Origin: Scalesia atractyloides | Taxonomy: Eukaryota > Streptophyta > Magnoliopsida > Asterales > Asteraceae | Direction of reading: 5' to 3' | NCBI GenBank assembly: GCA_947069175.1 | Contig: CAMTDV010000028.1 | Coordinates: 69,610,157-69,674,156 of the forward strand | Length of the DNA stretch: 64,000 bases | In this document: positions 1 to 11,022 of the stretch, piece by piece | Layout of the letters: the number at the start of each line of letters is the position of its first letter | How positions within the stretch are numbered: the stretch's first letter is position 1 | The notes under the pieces: generated by a model | What the model saw: the letters and a program-made list of their open reading frames with translations, nothing else | Told to the model about the DNA's origin: nothing | Databases searched by the model: none | Program-made: the position numbers and the translations under genes

Positions 1-1099
1 CTGTCAATAATAGTATAACTCAAAGGTGTTCAATATCGTTATCTTTGATAGTAGGAGGATGATATTTCTCCCCAATCCCATCAAGCTTTAATCTTTTCGT
101 TAGTTGAGCATGGTTAGAAAGACCAACATGAATTCAAGAGCATGGTTAGAACCAATAGTTACCAAATAGGTTGAATTTGTAGGTGGATCATTGGGAATTA
201 ACAATAATGCAGGTCATACCTTGTTGTTAGGTTTGGTTACTTCTTTAGGCAAGGCTATAGCATTTTCTGTCAGCTGGGAATCAGATAATTGAATACTTGA
301 GAGCTTAATTTTAAGTGCATACTGCTTTACAAGTAAATGTTATCTGACAGTTAAGATAGTTTGAATAATTTTCCAGTATCTAAAATATGTGCTAGACCCC
401 CAAGAAGTACTTTGATATGATATGATTTGAATTAATTATATAAGCATAAGGGAACTTATTCCTACAAAGCAAGCTTACAAGTTGGTTTTTTGCACCCACA
501 ATTTACTGTTAACTCTGTATATGCCCTTACACAGATATAATTGTCTAGAGCTATGAAAATAACATGCAAATTGAGATACCATAGTCAATGTTTAACAATT
601 TCTTGATAGTTAGTTTCACACAAATGGTATCCTGATATTGAATTTCTTAAATTATAATTAGTTACATTAGATTTAAAGTGCAACCAGTTTACTTATATAC
701 AATAAAGAGAATCAAATGTTTTAAAAATTGAAGGAAATTTCAGTGTTTTTCAGTAGTTGTTTTAAAATTCTTGGAATCGTCCACAGTGATGATAATTAAT
801 AAAATAAATGGTTGTTGGTTACTATAGATATGTGCCTCTTAAGTAAAATGTTGGGTACCATTGTACTACATTCTATGAAACATTCCTTGGTTTTTTTGGA
901 AAAGTTTAAGCCAAAACTAATATGCTTGTAGTCACTATTGCAGTCAATTCTAATTTGCTTTAACCACAGTATCCTTTATTATGTCATATTAAAGGGTTTC
1001 TTTTGTGATTAAACTATTAGTTGAGCCAAACGTCCCAATATTTTATATTTTTTATGGGACAAAGAGAGTGTGTTTTTTAAATAGTGCTTTCAAATGAAC
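1..1099. other. AT-rich stretch with no recognisable exon
   Basis: I see no exon that I can align to a known protein here. The stretch is AT-rich with many stops in all frames. By position it should be the intron, or the lost upstream part, of the ABC-ATPase remnant that begins at about 1100. No repeat or RNA gene was recognised. Confidence 0.5.
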
Positions 1100-2144
1100 A
1101 GTGGAGAAGAGAAGTTGCTTTTGCTGGCTTTGATGTTGCAATACAAATGGATATTTCTGCTGAAAAAATGCATGGGCCTCCTAAAGGAGTTTAAGGTATT
1201 ACAGATAAATTGATAATTAAATTTAGGTCCATGAGATTTTACTTTGTTTTTTCACTAAATAGTATTCTTGACAATCTGTCAAATGTTGATTCATGTGACA
1301 GTGTTAGATTTCAGTTTCTTTTCTGCTAACGTTAATCATTTGCTTTGGGAGTTTGTTTTAATACTTTTACTATTAACTTAATTGTTGTGACCGACTCATT
1401 TGTGTAGGTTCTTCTTCTTGATGAAATTATGGTTGACCTAGATGTACTTGCAAGGGCTGATCTTTTGACTTTCCTAACAAAGGAATGTGACGAGCGCGGT
1501 GCCACTATCGTATATGCTACACACATATTTGATGGTCTTGAGAATTGGCCTTCACACATTGTAAGCTTTTAATCATTATCCATTTATTTTAAAATCCAGT
1601 GCGCTCTTGTGGTTACACAGTTATCGTCTTTATTGTAGGTTTATGTTGCTCATGGGAAGTTGCAATTAGCTTCAACTATGGAAGAGGTCAAAAAGATGAG
1701 CAGCCTATCTTTAATGGTCAGTTTCACTTGGTTCACACGTCAACTTGGTTACAAAATAAATTGGTATACCATATTAAAAAGCATAAAAATATGAAATTTT
1801 GTTAAAATTTATGTACACGTTTCTGATAACTCTGAAAGTTTCAAGCTTGAGAAATAATATATTGACCAAAAAGTCAAAGTCAACGGACTAGTCAACACAG
1901 CTTTTTTGTATTTACAGAGAACAGTAGAGCAATGGCTGAGGAAAGAAAGAGACGAGGAGAGAAAAGAAGGAAAGAGCGAAAAGCAAACGGGCTTCCAGAA
2001 TTTGATAGGCGTGTTGATGGCACACGGGTAACTGGGGACCCGGTTCGTGTGGTCAACAATGGTTGGGCTGCTGGTAGGCTGAATTCCACAGTTGTTGGTG
2101 AAGAGAATTTCGTTTATAGTTCAAACAGGGTTATGAGACAATAG
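1100..2144 (+). pseudogene. ABCI19/20/21-type soluble ABC ATPase, 3' exons, broken
   Basis: Four exons match the C-terminal half of the plant ABCI19/20/21 family, soluble single-domain ABC ATPases reported in Arabidopsis to act at the ER in cytokinin and light responses. Exons: about 1102-1195, 1408-1560 (Walker B VLLLDE, D-loop, H-loop YATHIFDGLE), 1639-1716, and 1918-2144 ending NNGWAAGRLNS...SSNRVMRQ. GT/AG junctions are intact. In the first exon the residues DISAEKM (ending 1170) run straight into CMGLLKEFK (from 1169) in another frame. The roughly 40 residues that normally separate them, with the degenerate signature motif (DGQ), are absent. A second shift lies in the purine-rich stretch 1954-1970, where the frame of RTVEQWLRKERDEE gives way to that of KERKANGLPEFD; unshifted reading stops soon after. 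The 5' exons are not visible. The family call is firm; whether the breaks are real or assembly errors is open, though the large deletion argues for a pseudogene. Confidence 0.85.
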
Positions 2145-2868
2145 TCAAAATTGAAATCCAAGACACCATCAAACATCACTGAATCTTACTATGAGGGTTT
2201 GTAAAATGGTCTCATAAAATTACAGTGAAGATCACACTTATTATATTACTTGTATTGGCTTCAAACATGTACACATTGTGAATCAATCATGTGCAACACA
2301 TTGATTAATTGGTAACTATCCTACCCTATTTTTTATAAAGCTATAAATTATCATAGTCATTTAAATAATGTTTTTATAGCATCATTCATTATGTATTGCA
2401 AACTTATGCCCGTTTGTCGTTTGGTTTGTTTAGTTAAAATCAGAATTATTTATGCTAAAAACACGTGTTTGGTTGGTAAATCAAGTAATTGAAATTAGAA
2501 TCCTCACTCGTTGGGAATGTGTTTTAACTTTGCTTCCTACACAAACATGAAGTCCTTAGACCTTTAGAGAGTCCGATGTGGACTTGGTGGCGAAGGAAAA
2601 CACCACCCCTCCAGATGAGGATCCGGTGCCTTCGTGGGGATATCCTCGACCCCCAATTGATTTTGATAATTGAAGCTTGATGGATGTGAAGGGGAAGGAT
2701 GGGGAACACCATCCACTTGACGGGGATGTAGGGGAAGGTGGTGACATGGAGGTTATGTGAAAGATGAATGAAAGTTAAAAAAAGATAAAAATATACGTAT
2801 TCAGAAAATATCTTTTTAGACTAGTAACATGAGTATAGACATGTGATAGAAAAAAATCTGCTCTGGTA
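2145..2868. other. Intergenic DNA, no feature recognised
   Basis: This separates the ABC-ATPase remnant from the copia insertion. Short minus-strand open frames at 2524-2747 are low-complexity (Ser/Pro/Gly) and have no recognisable domain. The last five bases of the flank (2869-2873, AGCAC) are the left target duplication of the copia element. Confidence 0.5.
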
Positions 2869-2873
2869 AGCAC

Positions 2874-3060
2874 TCTTAGCCACTCATATTTCCAGCCAAA
2901 GATCGTTCCACTATTTTAGGAATAGATTAACATTCATTGTTTGATTGTATATTATCTTTGTATATTGTTTCCTGATTTATTCCCTTATTTTCAATTGTAC
3001 ACTTCTTATTTAAAGGGTATTGTTTTATGGAATAGATACAGAAAATTATACCAACTTTTA
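2874..3060 (+). repeat. 5' LTR of the Ale-like copia element
   Basis: It starts TCTTAGC and ends ACTTTTA, and matches 7262-7450 over its whole length with scattered differences. A TATA-like TATTTAAA lies at 3007-3014, about 46 bp from the LTR end, so R plus U5 must be very short. Confidence 0.92.
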
Positions 3061-3072
3061 TGATATCAGAGC
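3061..3072 (+). other. Primer-binding site, initiator-Met tRNA type
   Basis: TGATATCAGAGC immediately follows the LTR and differs at one base from TGGTATCAGAGC, the usual complement of plant initiator tRNA-Met. Confidence 0.85.
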
Positions 3073-3187
3073 CTCGGTTCTGAATGCCTTCTCCTTTTTT
3101 TTCTTCGGGTTTTCCTCCCAGCCGGCCCTACAACAGAGCCTCGGCTCCATCCCTGTTCTTGTTCGAAACATCCACCAGCCGATCTCC

Positions 3188-3900
3188 ATGACGAAACCCG
3201 ATCAACCATCCAACTCAAACATTGAAACCAAGCCTGCCCCCCTTCACCCCGCCTATTCTGTCACCAACATTCAGCCCAAAATCCGTACCCTCGATGAACG
3301 CAAGGTCACATATACATCATGGGTACAACTTTTTAAGTTTCACGCCGTGGCGTATAAAGTCCTTAACCACATCGACAATACCCTGTCCCAGATCCCTCGG
3401 ATCCCGATTATCTGTCGTGGAAAGAGTTGGATGCACTGGTCTCCGAGTGGATTTATAGCACCATATCGGATGAGTTACTCACCAGGGTTCTTGATGCCGA
3501 AGCTTCGGCTCGGTCAACTTGGCTACAATTGGAGAAAATTTTTCTCAGCAATAAACAAGCAAAAGTTGCTTGCCTTAGAAACACGCTTTGTTAATCTCTC
3601 ACTTGGAGCCTGTTCCTCTGTTGAGGATTATTGTCAGCAACTAAAAGAATTGGCAAATCAATTGAAAGATGTTGATCACCTTATCACCGAGTCACGACTC
3701 GTTTTACAATTGGTTCGTGGCTGGATTCATCCGAATTTGATACCAACAGCAGCTCTCATTAATTCATAAGGTGCTGATTGTGATTTAGCACGTTCTATGC
3801 TCCAAGATGAGGTGTTACGAAAGGAGGCTCGCCAGCAAAAGACATCCTCTGTCCTCGTGAACCCTGCAGCGCACAACAACAACAATCCCAGCTAGCCGTC
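3188..3900 (+). pseudogene. copia gag (UBN2-type capsid), frameshifted
   Basis: I chose the ATG at 3188 because the longer frame from 3020 begins inside the LTR. The stretch around ERKVTYTSWVQLFKFHAVAY matches the UBN2/retrotran_gag domain that forms the capsid of copia particles. The original frame is lost near 3430-3530 and ends at 3769, but homology continues beyond (ARSMLQDEVLRKEA, then an Asn- and Arg/Gly-rich tail up to about 3960). I see no CCHC zinc knuckle; the basic RGRGRSNRN tail takes its place. It is followed by the pol region in a different frame. Confidence 0.8.
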
Positions 3901-4007
3901 TCAGCCATCCTACTACCAAAATCAGCCCAATCGAGGCCGTGGTCGCAGCAACAGAAATTCATCCAATGGGAATTCCAATTGGCCTTTCACCCTAACTCCT
4001 ACCCATA

Positions 4008-7000
4008 GTGGCTTGGTGGAATACCCCCACCGTGTCCTTACCCGACCCAAACCCAATGGCGACCCAACCACCCTTCCCTCCCGCCACCTTCGGCACATTA
4101 TGCAGGTTATCCACCTCAGGCCCACAGCCATACGGCTACTCCCCACCTGGTTTTGATGCCTTGAACCCGTCCGACTTGAGTGCAGCTTTTAATGCAATGC
4201 AGATGAGCTACACGAAGCCCACTCAGTTCTTTGACACTGGAGCAGAACATCATGTCACTAATAATAACGGTACAATTCTTTACCCTGACTTGTTTCCTGT
4301 TTCCACTAAACTTTTGGTTGGCAATGGTCATGTATTACCAATTGAGAGCTCTGGCACTGGTTTACTTCCCATCCATAACCACACATGCATTTTACCAAAT
4401 GTCTTATACAGCCCCAAAATCATTAAAAGCCTTTTATCTGTTAGACGATTTACCCGTGATAATAACGTGTCTATTGAATTTGATCCTTTTGGTTTTTCTT
4501 TGAAGGACCTCAAAACGGGAAGCCTAATGTCCCGCCACAATAGCACGAGAGATCTCTACCCAGTCACCCCATCAACCCTTCCGCCTCAAGCTGTTTTCTT
4601 GCATCAACAACCTTGTCGTGGCATGATCGACTAGGACATCCGGAGCTCAAGTCCTAGATATACTTAGTCGTCGTTTTATTTTTTCTTGTAATAAACAGTC
4701 ACATTCCCGTGTTTGCAATTCTTGTTTGATTTCCAATAGTAAATGTTTACCTTTTTATGCCTCTTCTACATTTACATTTACACCCTTTGATATTATACAT
4801 TGTCACCTGTGGACATCACCCAAACCTAGTAACACCGGATACAAGTATTACATGGTCTTAATTGACAATTTTCACATTTTATCTGGGTTTACCCCCTAAA
4901 ATATAAATCCGAAACCTTTACAACCTTTTACAATTTTGCCGCTTTATTTTAACTCAATTTAACAAACACATCAAAACCTTTCCCAGACATCCTCTCAGAA
5001 TGGTCGTGCAAAATGGATGATAAGACGCCTCAATGACATCAGCCGTTCTCTCCTTATTCATGCCAATCTCCCACCATCCTTTTGGGTGGAAGCCCTCCAC
5101 ACGATAGCCTACCTTCACAATATCCTACCCACCAAACGCCTAAACTTTTTTACACCTACTTTTGCCTTATACCTTCTCCATCCTACGTATGATCACCTTT
5201 GGGTTTTCGGGTGTGCTTGTTACCCCAACCAGTCCGCCACCCAACCACACAAACTCCACAGTCGCTCCATCCATTGCATCTTCCTCGGTTATCCACCAAA
5301 TTTCTGGGGCTATCGATGCCTTGACCCGGCCACGGGCAAGGTCTCCATATCTCGCCATGTCATATTTGACGAACATACTTTTCCATACACCAGTCCCCAA
5401 TCCACCACCTCCAACAACTTCCTTGACGACTCCACACCTCCAGGATTCCACTTTACAAGACCACCAACCTTCCCCATTCCAACCTCCAATCCTACGACCC
5501 ACCCCTCTGCCGCCCCATATCCTATCACTTACTCTAGCCGACCAAGCCAACCCAACCCCCAGCCTACCACCGAGCCCAACCCATCTACGACAACCCCTCC
5601 CCCAACCAGCCTACGGCTGCTATCACTCCAGTTCCTACCAATCCTCTTGATCAGACAAAACACACCCCATGACAACCATTCCAAAGCCAAAATTTTACAC
5701 ACTACCACAACCATCTCCCCTGTTCCAACTACCTATGCCAAAGCCTTTGCTGACCCTCATTGGTTGCGTGCCATGCAAACTGAGTTTTGTGCTTTATAGG
5801 ATAATGAGACATGGGACTTGGTACCTCGTCCCGCTGACAGGCAGTTATTCATTGTATGTGGTTATTTCGCCATAAATTTAAGTCTGATGGCTCTCTTGAA
5901 CGGTATAAAGCCCGATTAATTGCCAATGGGAAATCTCAAACTGTAGGTGTTGATTGTGGGGACACGTTTAGCCCGGTTGTTAAACCGCCACCATACATAC
6001 TGTTCTTTCTATAGCAGTCTCTCGTTCTTGGCCAATTCATTAATTGGACGTAAAGAACGCATTTTTACATGGTACTTTGAATGAAACTGTTTATATGCAT
6101 CAGCCTACGGGCTTCGTTGACAACAACTATCCTAATTATGTTTATCGCTTGAAGAAGTCACTTTATGGCCTGAAACAGGCCCCATGTGCTTGGTATACAC
6201 GCTTTGCTACTTTTATTCTATCCCCCGGATTTAAAAGTAGTACATGTGATAATTCTCTCTTTATTTACAAACATGGTGATCACACAGCTTTCTTGCTCCT
6301 TTATGTTGATGACATTGTCCTCACAGCCTCCTCGGACGTACTTTTGCATGATACCATTCGCACACTATCTAGGGAATTTGCGATGACTGATTTGGGGAGT
6401 CTTCACCATTTTTTGGGCATCAAGGTATCCAGGAACCTGACAACTTTGTTTTTAGACCAGACACAATATGCTTGGGACATCCTCTCCCGTACAAATATGA
6501 CCACCTGCAAACCGTGCACAACACCGATTGATTTAGCATCCAAACTTAGTGCATCGGATGGTGCATTATTTCATGATCCCACACTTTATTGGAGCCTGGC
6601 TGGGCATTACAATACCTTACTTTTATACGGCCCGATATTACTTATGCAGTTTAGCAAGTCTACCTTTTCATGCATGAGCCGCGAGATCCACACTTTAATT
6701 TCTTAAAGCGTATCTTACGGTATTTACAGGGCACCATTCATTACGGTATTCGGCTGATTAAATCCACTTCACATGCTTTAGTTGCCTACTCTGATGCTGA
6801 GTGGGGCGGGTGCCCAGATTCTAGACGTTCAACCAACGGATATTGTGTGTTTCTTGGTGATAATTTAATATCGTGGTCATCCAAACGTCAACCAACTATT
6901 TCTCGGTCTAGTGCCGAGGCTGAGTATCGTGGTGTTGCAAACGCAGTCGCTGAGGCGACTTGGATTCGCAATTCCTTTTCGAATTACACATTCCTCTGCT

Positions 7001-7206
7001 TCAAGCTTCAGTGGTGTATTGTGATAACGTTTCTGCCATATATCTTTCTGACAACCCAGTTCAGCATCAACGGACGAAGCATCTTGAGATTGACATCCGT
7101 TTTGTCCGCGGGAAAGTTCGGGTTGGTCAAATACTGTGTTACACATTCCATCTTCCATGCAATACGCGGATATTTTCACCAAAGGGATATCTCGGCAACT
7201 GTTTGA
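4008..7206 (+). pseudogene. copia pol: protease, integrase, RT, RNase H, broken
   Basis: Domains run in copia order. Protease FFDTGAEHHVT is at about 4230-4260. A decayed GAG-pre-integrase zinc region is at 4600-4740. The integrase core starts near 4780, but its first catalytic Asp reads His (DIIHCHLWTSP) and the catalytic Glu is replaced by Lys (QNGRAKW, about 5000-5020). Integrase C-terminus follows to about 5400, with a Pro/Thr/Ser-rich linker to 5720. RVT_2 reverse transcriptase spans 5750-6700 with KNAFLHG and the catalytic YVDD at about 6300-6315. RNase H (SDAEWGG, SSAEAEYRG) covers 6670-6960 and the tail reaches about 7240. There are several in-frame stops and at least five frame changes, so no functional polyprotein can be made. 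Confidence 0.9.
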
Positions 7207-7251
7207 ATCTTTTAGATCCAGCTTGAGTGTTTGTCCTACGCCCGCTCAAAC

Positions 7252-7261
7252 TGCGGGGGAG
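7252..7261 (+). other. Polypurine tract of the Ale-like element
   Basis: TGCGGGGGAG ends exactly where the right LTR begins. This is the expected primer site for plus-strand DNA synthesis. Confidence 0.85.
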
Positions 7262-7450
7262 TCTTAGCTAGTCATATTTCCAGCCAAAGATTGTTCCACT
7301 ATTTTAGGAATAGATTAACATTCGTTGTTTGATTGTATATTATCTTTGTATATTGTTTCCTGATTTAGTTCCCTTATTTTCGATTGTACACTCCCTATTT
7401 AAAGGGTATTGGTTTTATGGAATAGACACATAAAATTATACCAACTTTTA
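7262..7450 (+). repeat. 3' LTR of the Ale-like copia element
   Basis: It starts TCTTAGC and ends ACTTTTA, and is followed directly by the right copy of the AGCAC duplication (7451-7455). A TATTTAAA box lies at 7396-7403. Confidence 0.92.
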
Positions 7451-9311
7451 AGCACATGTCTTGTCACACCCCAACCGATGGCGGAAACATCGGAGTGAGA
7501 CGAAATAGATTGCTCAAGGCATCATAACACTGTTTGCGACAATAATTTAGTCAAACCCACCCGTTTCATTTCATAACAAAAATAGTCAAGTACAACATGA
7601 AATTTCAAATACAATCAATTCAACAACATAAATCCTAGCATTCTACGTGTGTTTCTAAGCCAACTCTACTAAGTTCCATCATGATCAACATCTTTAACCT
7701 GCAACATGTTAAAAGTATAGTTCAATACAATAAGTATTGGCGAGTACACAAGTTTGATATAGCATAAGTACAAAAAGGTTTAAACGAATCCACATGATAA
7801 GCTAGCATACAAGATTTATGTAAACATGGCATGCAATCTATAAGTCAACTCTCGCGTGTACCGGAAAAATAGAATAAGACTTAACATGACCTCAAGAATA
7901 CGGGCGGTGCATTACTCCTATAGCTCTATACATGTTAAGGGGGAGGCTTTAGCCAAAGTTAATGACGAATAGTATCATATAAGAATGTTCCAAGTATACA
8001 AATCATGTATCATGTAACTATAGCATGTATGATGGATTGTTTGTGTGATTGCATAAAAGTATACGTGTGATTGCGTGTATTTTGATAGGTTAACATATTG
8101 CACCAAAAAGTGTAAAACGTAGAAAGGGTGTTCGAGTGTACTCACGGTTTTGCAAGCTTCCACTTGGTACTTCCGTAAAGTGTTGGGAAAGTTTGGTGGA
8201 TGGAGCACCGAGTTATCCTACAAGAGGAAAACGTAGGTTGGTAAGTATACGAACGATAACGGAGGATTGGGAACTTTAAATACACTAAAGTATGTATACG
8301 AGAAAATAATCATCTAGACTTAATACTCGTCCTTGACATTATATGTCACACCCCGACCCGCAGCGGAAAAGGTGATCGGGGCATGATTGGGTTATCATCA
8401 AAGCTCATGACATTTATTATAACGTTTCATATTTATTATTACAATTTAAAGGGAAACATACAATCATAATTACATCATGTCCTACACATCATTCTAGACT
8501 TCATTATTTTCTTCTAAGGTATTTCCTATGTTTTCCTTGCTTCATCCTGTTCACCTGTATCATGTGTAAAAATGGTTTTTTTGATCAACAAAAAGTTGGC
8601 GAGTGAATCATATGAAAAACATTTGAACAAGTTTATTGAATTGATTATAAAATAAAGTGCACAACCACATATGAGTAAATATAGATGTAAACTTATTCAC
8701 AAATCACTTAATATTAAATAATGCACACACATACAATAATAGATTGTTTTGAGGCACGCGTTGCTCAACTCGTCTCCCACGAGGAACTGATGGGCCTAAT
8801 GAATGAGTTTTGAGGCACGCGTTGTTCTACGAACTGATGGGCCTAATGAATGATTTGCATACAACTTGACAATAGGAAATACATAACTACAAACAATATA
8901 TACATTCTAAGTTTAGATCACAATATGGTATGATACAAGTTTAAATAAACGAGTTAATTTTTGTGACACATGAAAACACCCCAAAACGTGTAATTAAAAA
9001 GGGGAGTTGTAAGATTCACTCACATTGGGTGCGTTCGGTTGATGATGTTGAATGCGCACGAAGTTGGATTTTAACCACGAGTGAAACTAACCTAGATAAT
9101 AACATAATGGTTCGGTAAATAAGTGGATTTTATTAATCAATTTTAGTAGGATTATTGGATATATTTTGTGAGTTTAAGGCTATTTTCTAACTTTAAAAAT
9201 GTTATTTTTAAGTATTTTTAATTGATTTTTAAATAAAATAAATAAATAAAAATAATAAAAAATTGTTGACTTTTTGACCGTTGACTTGTTGACCGGTTTT
9301 ATTGTGTAATT

Positions 9312-9393
9312 GTGTGCGCCGGGTGAGGCTCGAACCGGTGACCTCCCGTACGCGTGCACGCAGCTCTACCAACTGAGCTACGTGTCTAACCCG
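9312..9393 (-). other. tRNA-like module 1 of the inner solo LTR
   Basis: The minus strand contains TAGCTCAGTTGGTAGAGC, a textbook box A and D-arm, followed about 30 nt later by GGTTCGAGCCT, a near-perfect box B. The D-arm pairing extends to GTAGCTC with GAGCTGC (one G-T). The T-stem does not pair beyond two positions and no acceptor stem forms, so it is not a normal tRNA gene. A T-rich run lies about 50 nt downstream (plus strand 9230-9265). It may be tRNA-derived or retain only the Pol III promoter boxes. Confidence 0.75.
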
Positions 9394-9482
9394 AAATATT
9401 TCTATTTTTAATTATATTTATATACTAATTGAATTAATCCGAAAATCATTTATTTTAAAAACGATTTTAACGTCTCGCTCGG

Positions 9483-9558
9483 TGCTCGCCACAGGTCTCG
9501 AACCCGGGACCTGTGGTTTAGTTTGGTACACAGTCCACCGCTGGACTGTGTGTCTAAC
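9483..9558 (-). other. tRNA-like module 2 of the inner solo LTR
   Basis: It starts with the same GTTAGACAC head as module 1, 168 bp away. The D-arm position holds a 9-bp perfect hairpin (ACACAGTCC with GGACTGTGT). Box B is an exact consensus, GGTTCGAGACC, inside a second 8-bp perfect hairpin (CCACAGGT with ACCTGTGG). Long arms at both promoter boxes are unlike normal tRNAs. Confidence 0.72.
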
Positions 9559-9654
9559 TTGGTAATTATTCTGGTTTTTATTATACTTAACATAATTTTG
9601 AGAGTTAACCCGGTTCGGTTAAAAAGGCAATTTTTTTTATTTCAAGAGAGTAAG

Positions 9655-9729
9655 GCTAGGACAAGAATCGAACTCGCGACGTAGGTGTATTTGTTTGCAC
9701 ACAGTCCACCGCTGGACTGTGTGTCTAAC
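9655..9729 (-). other. tRNA-like module 3 of the inner solo LTR
   Basis: 171 bp from module 2, with the same GTTAGACAC head and the same 9-bp hairpin ACACAGTCC/GGACTGTGT. Box B is weaker (AGTTCGATTCT). The identical hairpin shared with module 2 shows local duplication. Confidence 0.7.
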
Positions 9730-10307
9730 CCGTTAATAAAACTGATTTTAATTAATCTTATATTATAACCCGTCTTCGTCTTCTTCGCTCAAGAACACGG
9801 ACAGTGATAACTTGACTGATTTATGTCTAATTTGATTATCAAACATTATACGCAATTGAAAGATAATGAATGGAGAGAGTTTGGGGATAGGAGGTACCGA
9901 TCCGTGTCTTTCACAGAACTCCGGCAGAGGTCCGTCGGCTCTGATAGTGAACTTCGGCTGTTATAATCAATTAACAGTTCTGTTCGGTTAGTTATGAAAT
10001 TGAGGTACTTAAACAAAGATTAACAGAAGTTTGAATGTTCCTACCGGCTCTCAGCGTGATTCTGAAAGTTTCAGAAGTTTTCCGGCGAAGGCAGAATTCC
10101 GACAACGTCGTCTGGGATTGACTCTGGATGGTGGGTTTGTGTTAGTAACAGACTAACAATGGATTGAAACAGAAAAAGTCGAGGGAATTACCGTGTGGAT
10201 GTGAGTCTCGGTTTTCCGGCGACTTGCAGATATTTTCCGGCGAGTGAAATTACGTCGAGAATTTGTGCGATTTTGAGCGAAAGGGCTACCAGTGAGTTGT
10301 GGGTGGA

Positions 10308-10314
10308 TTTATAG
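10308..10314 (-). promoter_or_regulatory. TATA box of the inner solo LTR
   Basis: CTATAAA on the minus strand in the context CTATAAATCCACC. The same GTATTTATAG-type site (plus-strand view) occurs in the other gypsy LTRs at 11594, 23004, 28328, 35221, 49823, 51796 and 62040. It sets the direction of transcription and places tRNA-like modules 1-3 downstream, in the transcribed part. Confidence 0.65.
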
Positions 10315-10580
10315 GGAAGAATCGAGACGCATGGGGTCGGATTTCAGTCTTGATTCAAAGTCTGCCGTTCTCCGGCGGTTACGACTGGTGTCGCGGGTTC
10401 AGACGTCGGTTATAACCGTCGTCAAAGTTAATTCTTCGGTTAAATTGGAAGAAACCGTCAATTATCGACGTAATCGTCGGGATTTCCGACGACTGCAAAA
10501 TTGGGCGCGACTTGACTGGATTTGATTTCCGAGATTCATTATTTCAATTAATTGTTTCGGTATCTTAACAAAAACCCAAA

Positions 10581-10661
10581 GTGGCGGAGTGGTTGAGCGC
10601 GTGTGTGTTAAGGCTTTGCATTAAAAGCTGGTTGACCCGGGTTCGAAACCCGGCATCAGCA
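10581..10661 (+). other. tRNA-Leu/Ser-like unit on the opposite strand
   Basis: TGGCGGAGTGG (10582-10592) is a perfect box A, and GGTTCGAAACC (10640-10650) is a perfect box B within a full 5-bp T-stem (CCGGG/CCCGG). The spacing fits a class II tRNA (Leu or Ser type, about 81 nt). A five-T terminator follows at 10667-10671. The acceptor stem is poor: CATCAGC at the 3' side has no complement at the 5' side. It lies upstream of the LTR TATA box and points the other way. This is the most promoter-like of all the units and could be a decayed real tRNA gene captured by the LTR. Confidence 0.72.
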
Positions 10662-10980
10662 ATATATTTTTATTTCATTATTTTTAATGAATTTTCAAAT
10701 GTAACTTATATATTTCAATATACTTATTAATTATGTATCGTTTAAAATTAATTTGAGCATTAAATACGCAACGAAATTTTTAACTGATTGTTCGGTTAAT
10801 AAACGGAGCGGGTTTGGTAAATCCGGTTTTTGACGGATGTTACATTATATTACCCATTCGGGTTGATGTGTTTTCATGAGTTAAGATACCCATTAGAATC
10901 GTAACGAGAGATTAAGTACTTAGGTGATGTAACCTAGTACATGACGGATAATCATTTGATTACCATCAAGAGTTTGGTTA

Positions 10981-10983
<3 letters not shown>

Positions 10984-11020
<37 letters not shown>
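10984..11020. repeat. (AT)n microsatellite
   Basis: A run of alternating T and A lies inside the right-hand part of the outer solo LTR. Confidence 0.95.

Positions 11021-11022
<2 letters not shown>

Larger units (their letters stand above)
2874..7450 (+). mobile_element. Ty1/copia retrotransposon, Ale-like, full length, inactive
   Basis: A 4.6-kb element with short LTRs (187 and 189 bp), a 5-bp target duplication AGCAC (2869-2873 and 7451-7455), a primer-binding site abutting the left LTR and a polypurine tract abutting the right LTR. Protein order is gag, protease, integrase, reverse transcriptase, RNase H, the copia order. Short length and short LTRs fit the Ale lineage (an inference). Both LTRs begin TC and end TA instead of TG and CA. 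All reading frames are interrupted and two integrase catalytic residues are changed, so the copy cannot move by itself. It lies 6 bp from the target duplication of the neighbouring solo LTR. Confidence 0.93.
8344..10844 (-). mobile_element. Inner solo gypsy LTR with tRNA-like cassette
   Basis: A 2.5-kb LTR with TGTCACACCCC and GATGTTACA ends and a perfect target duplication TTATA (8339-8343 and 10845-10849), inserted into the outer solo LTR. Its first part resembles the LTRs of elements A and B (GACCCGCAGCGG, the CCCACGAGGAACTGATGGG segment repeated at 8777 and near 8828, then ACATGAAAACACCCC). The middle carries three minus-strand tRNA-like modules (9312-9729), a TATA box (10308-10314) and one plus-strand tRNA-like unit (10581-10661). 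No internal region is left. Confidence 0.87.

Noticed and set aside
1332..1559. Minus-strand 75-codon frame
   Set aside because: Exact shadow of the conserved Walker B exon of the ABC ATPase.
2400..2770. Possible MITE or small DNA transposon
   Set aside because: Unusual GC-rich patch in AT-rich DNA, but I could not find inverted ends or a target duplication.
3020..3187. Longer gag start at 3020
   Set aside because: This start lies inside the LTR and primer site; the ATG at 3188 opens the conserved gag sequence.
5167..5550. Minus-strand frame of 127 codons over the copia linker
   Set aside because: Gly/Val/Trp-rich shadow of a Pro/Thr-rich coding region on the plus strand.
9263..9300. W-box cluster (four TTGAC words)
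   Set aside because: Short motif in AT-rich LTR DNA; no evidence that it is more than chance or local duplication.
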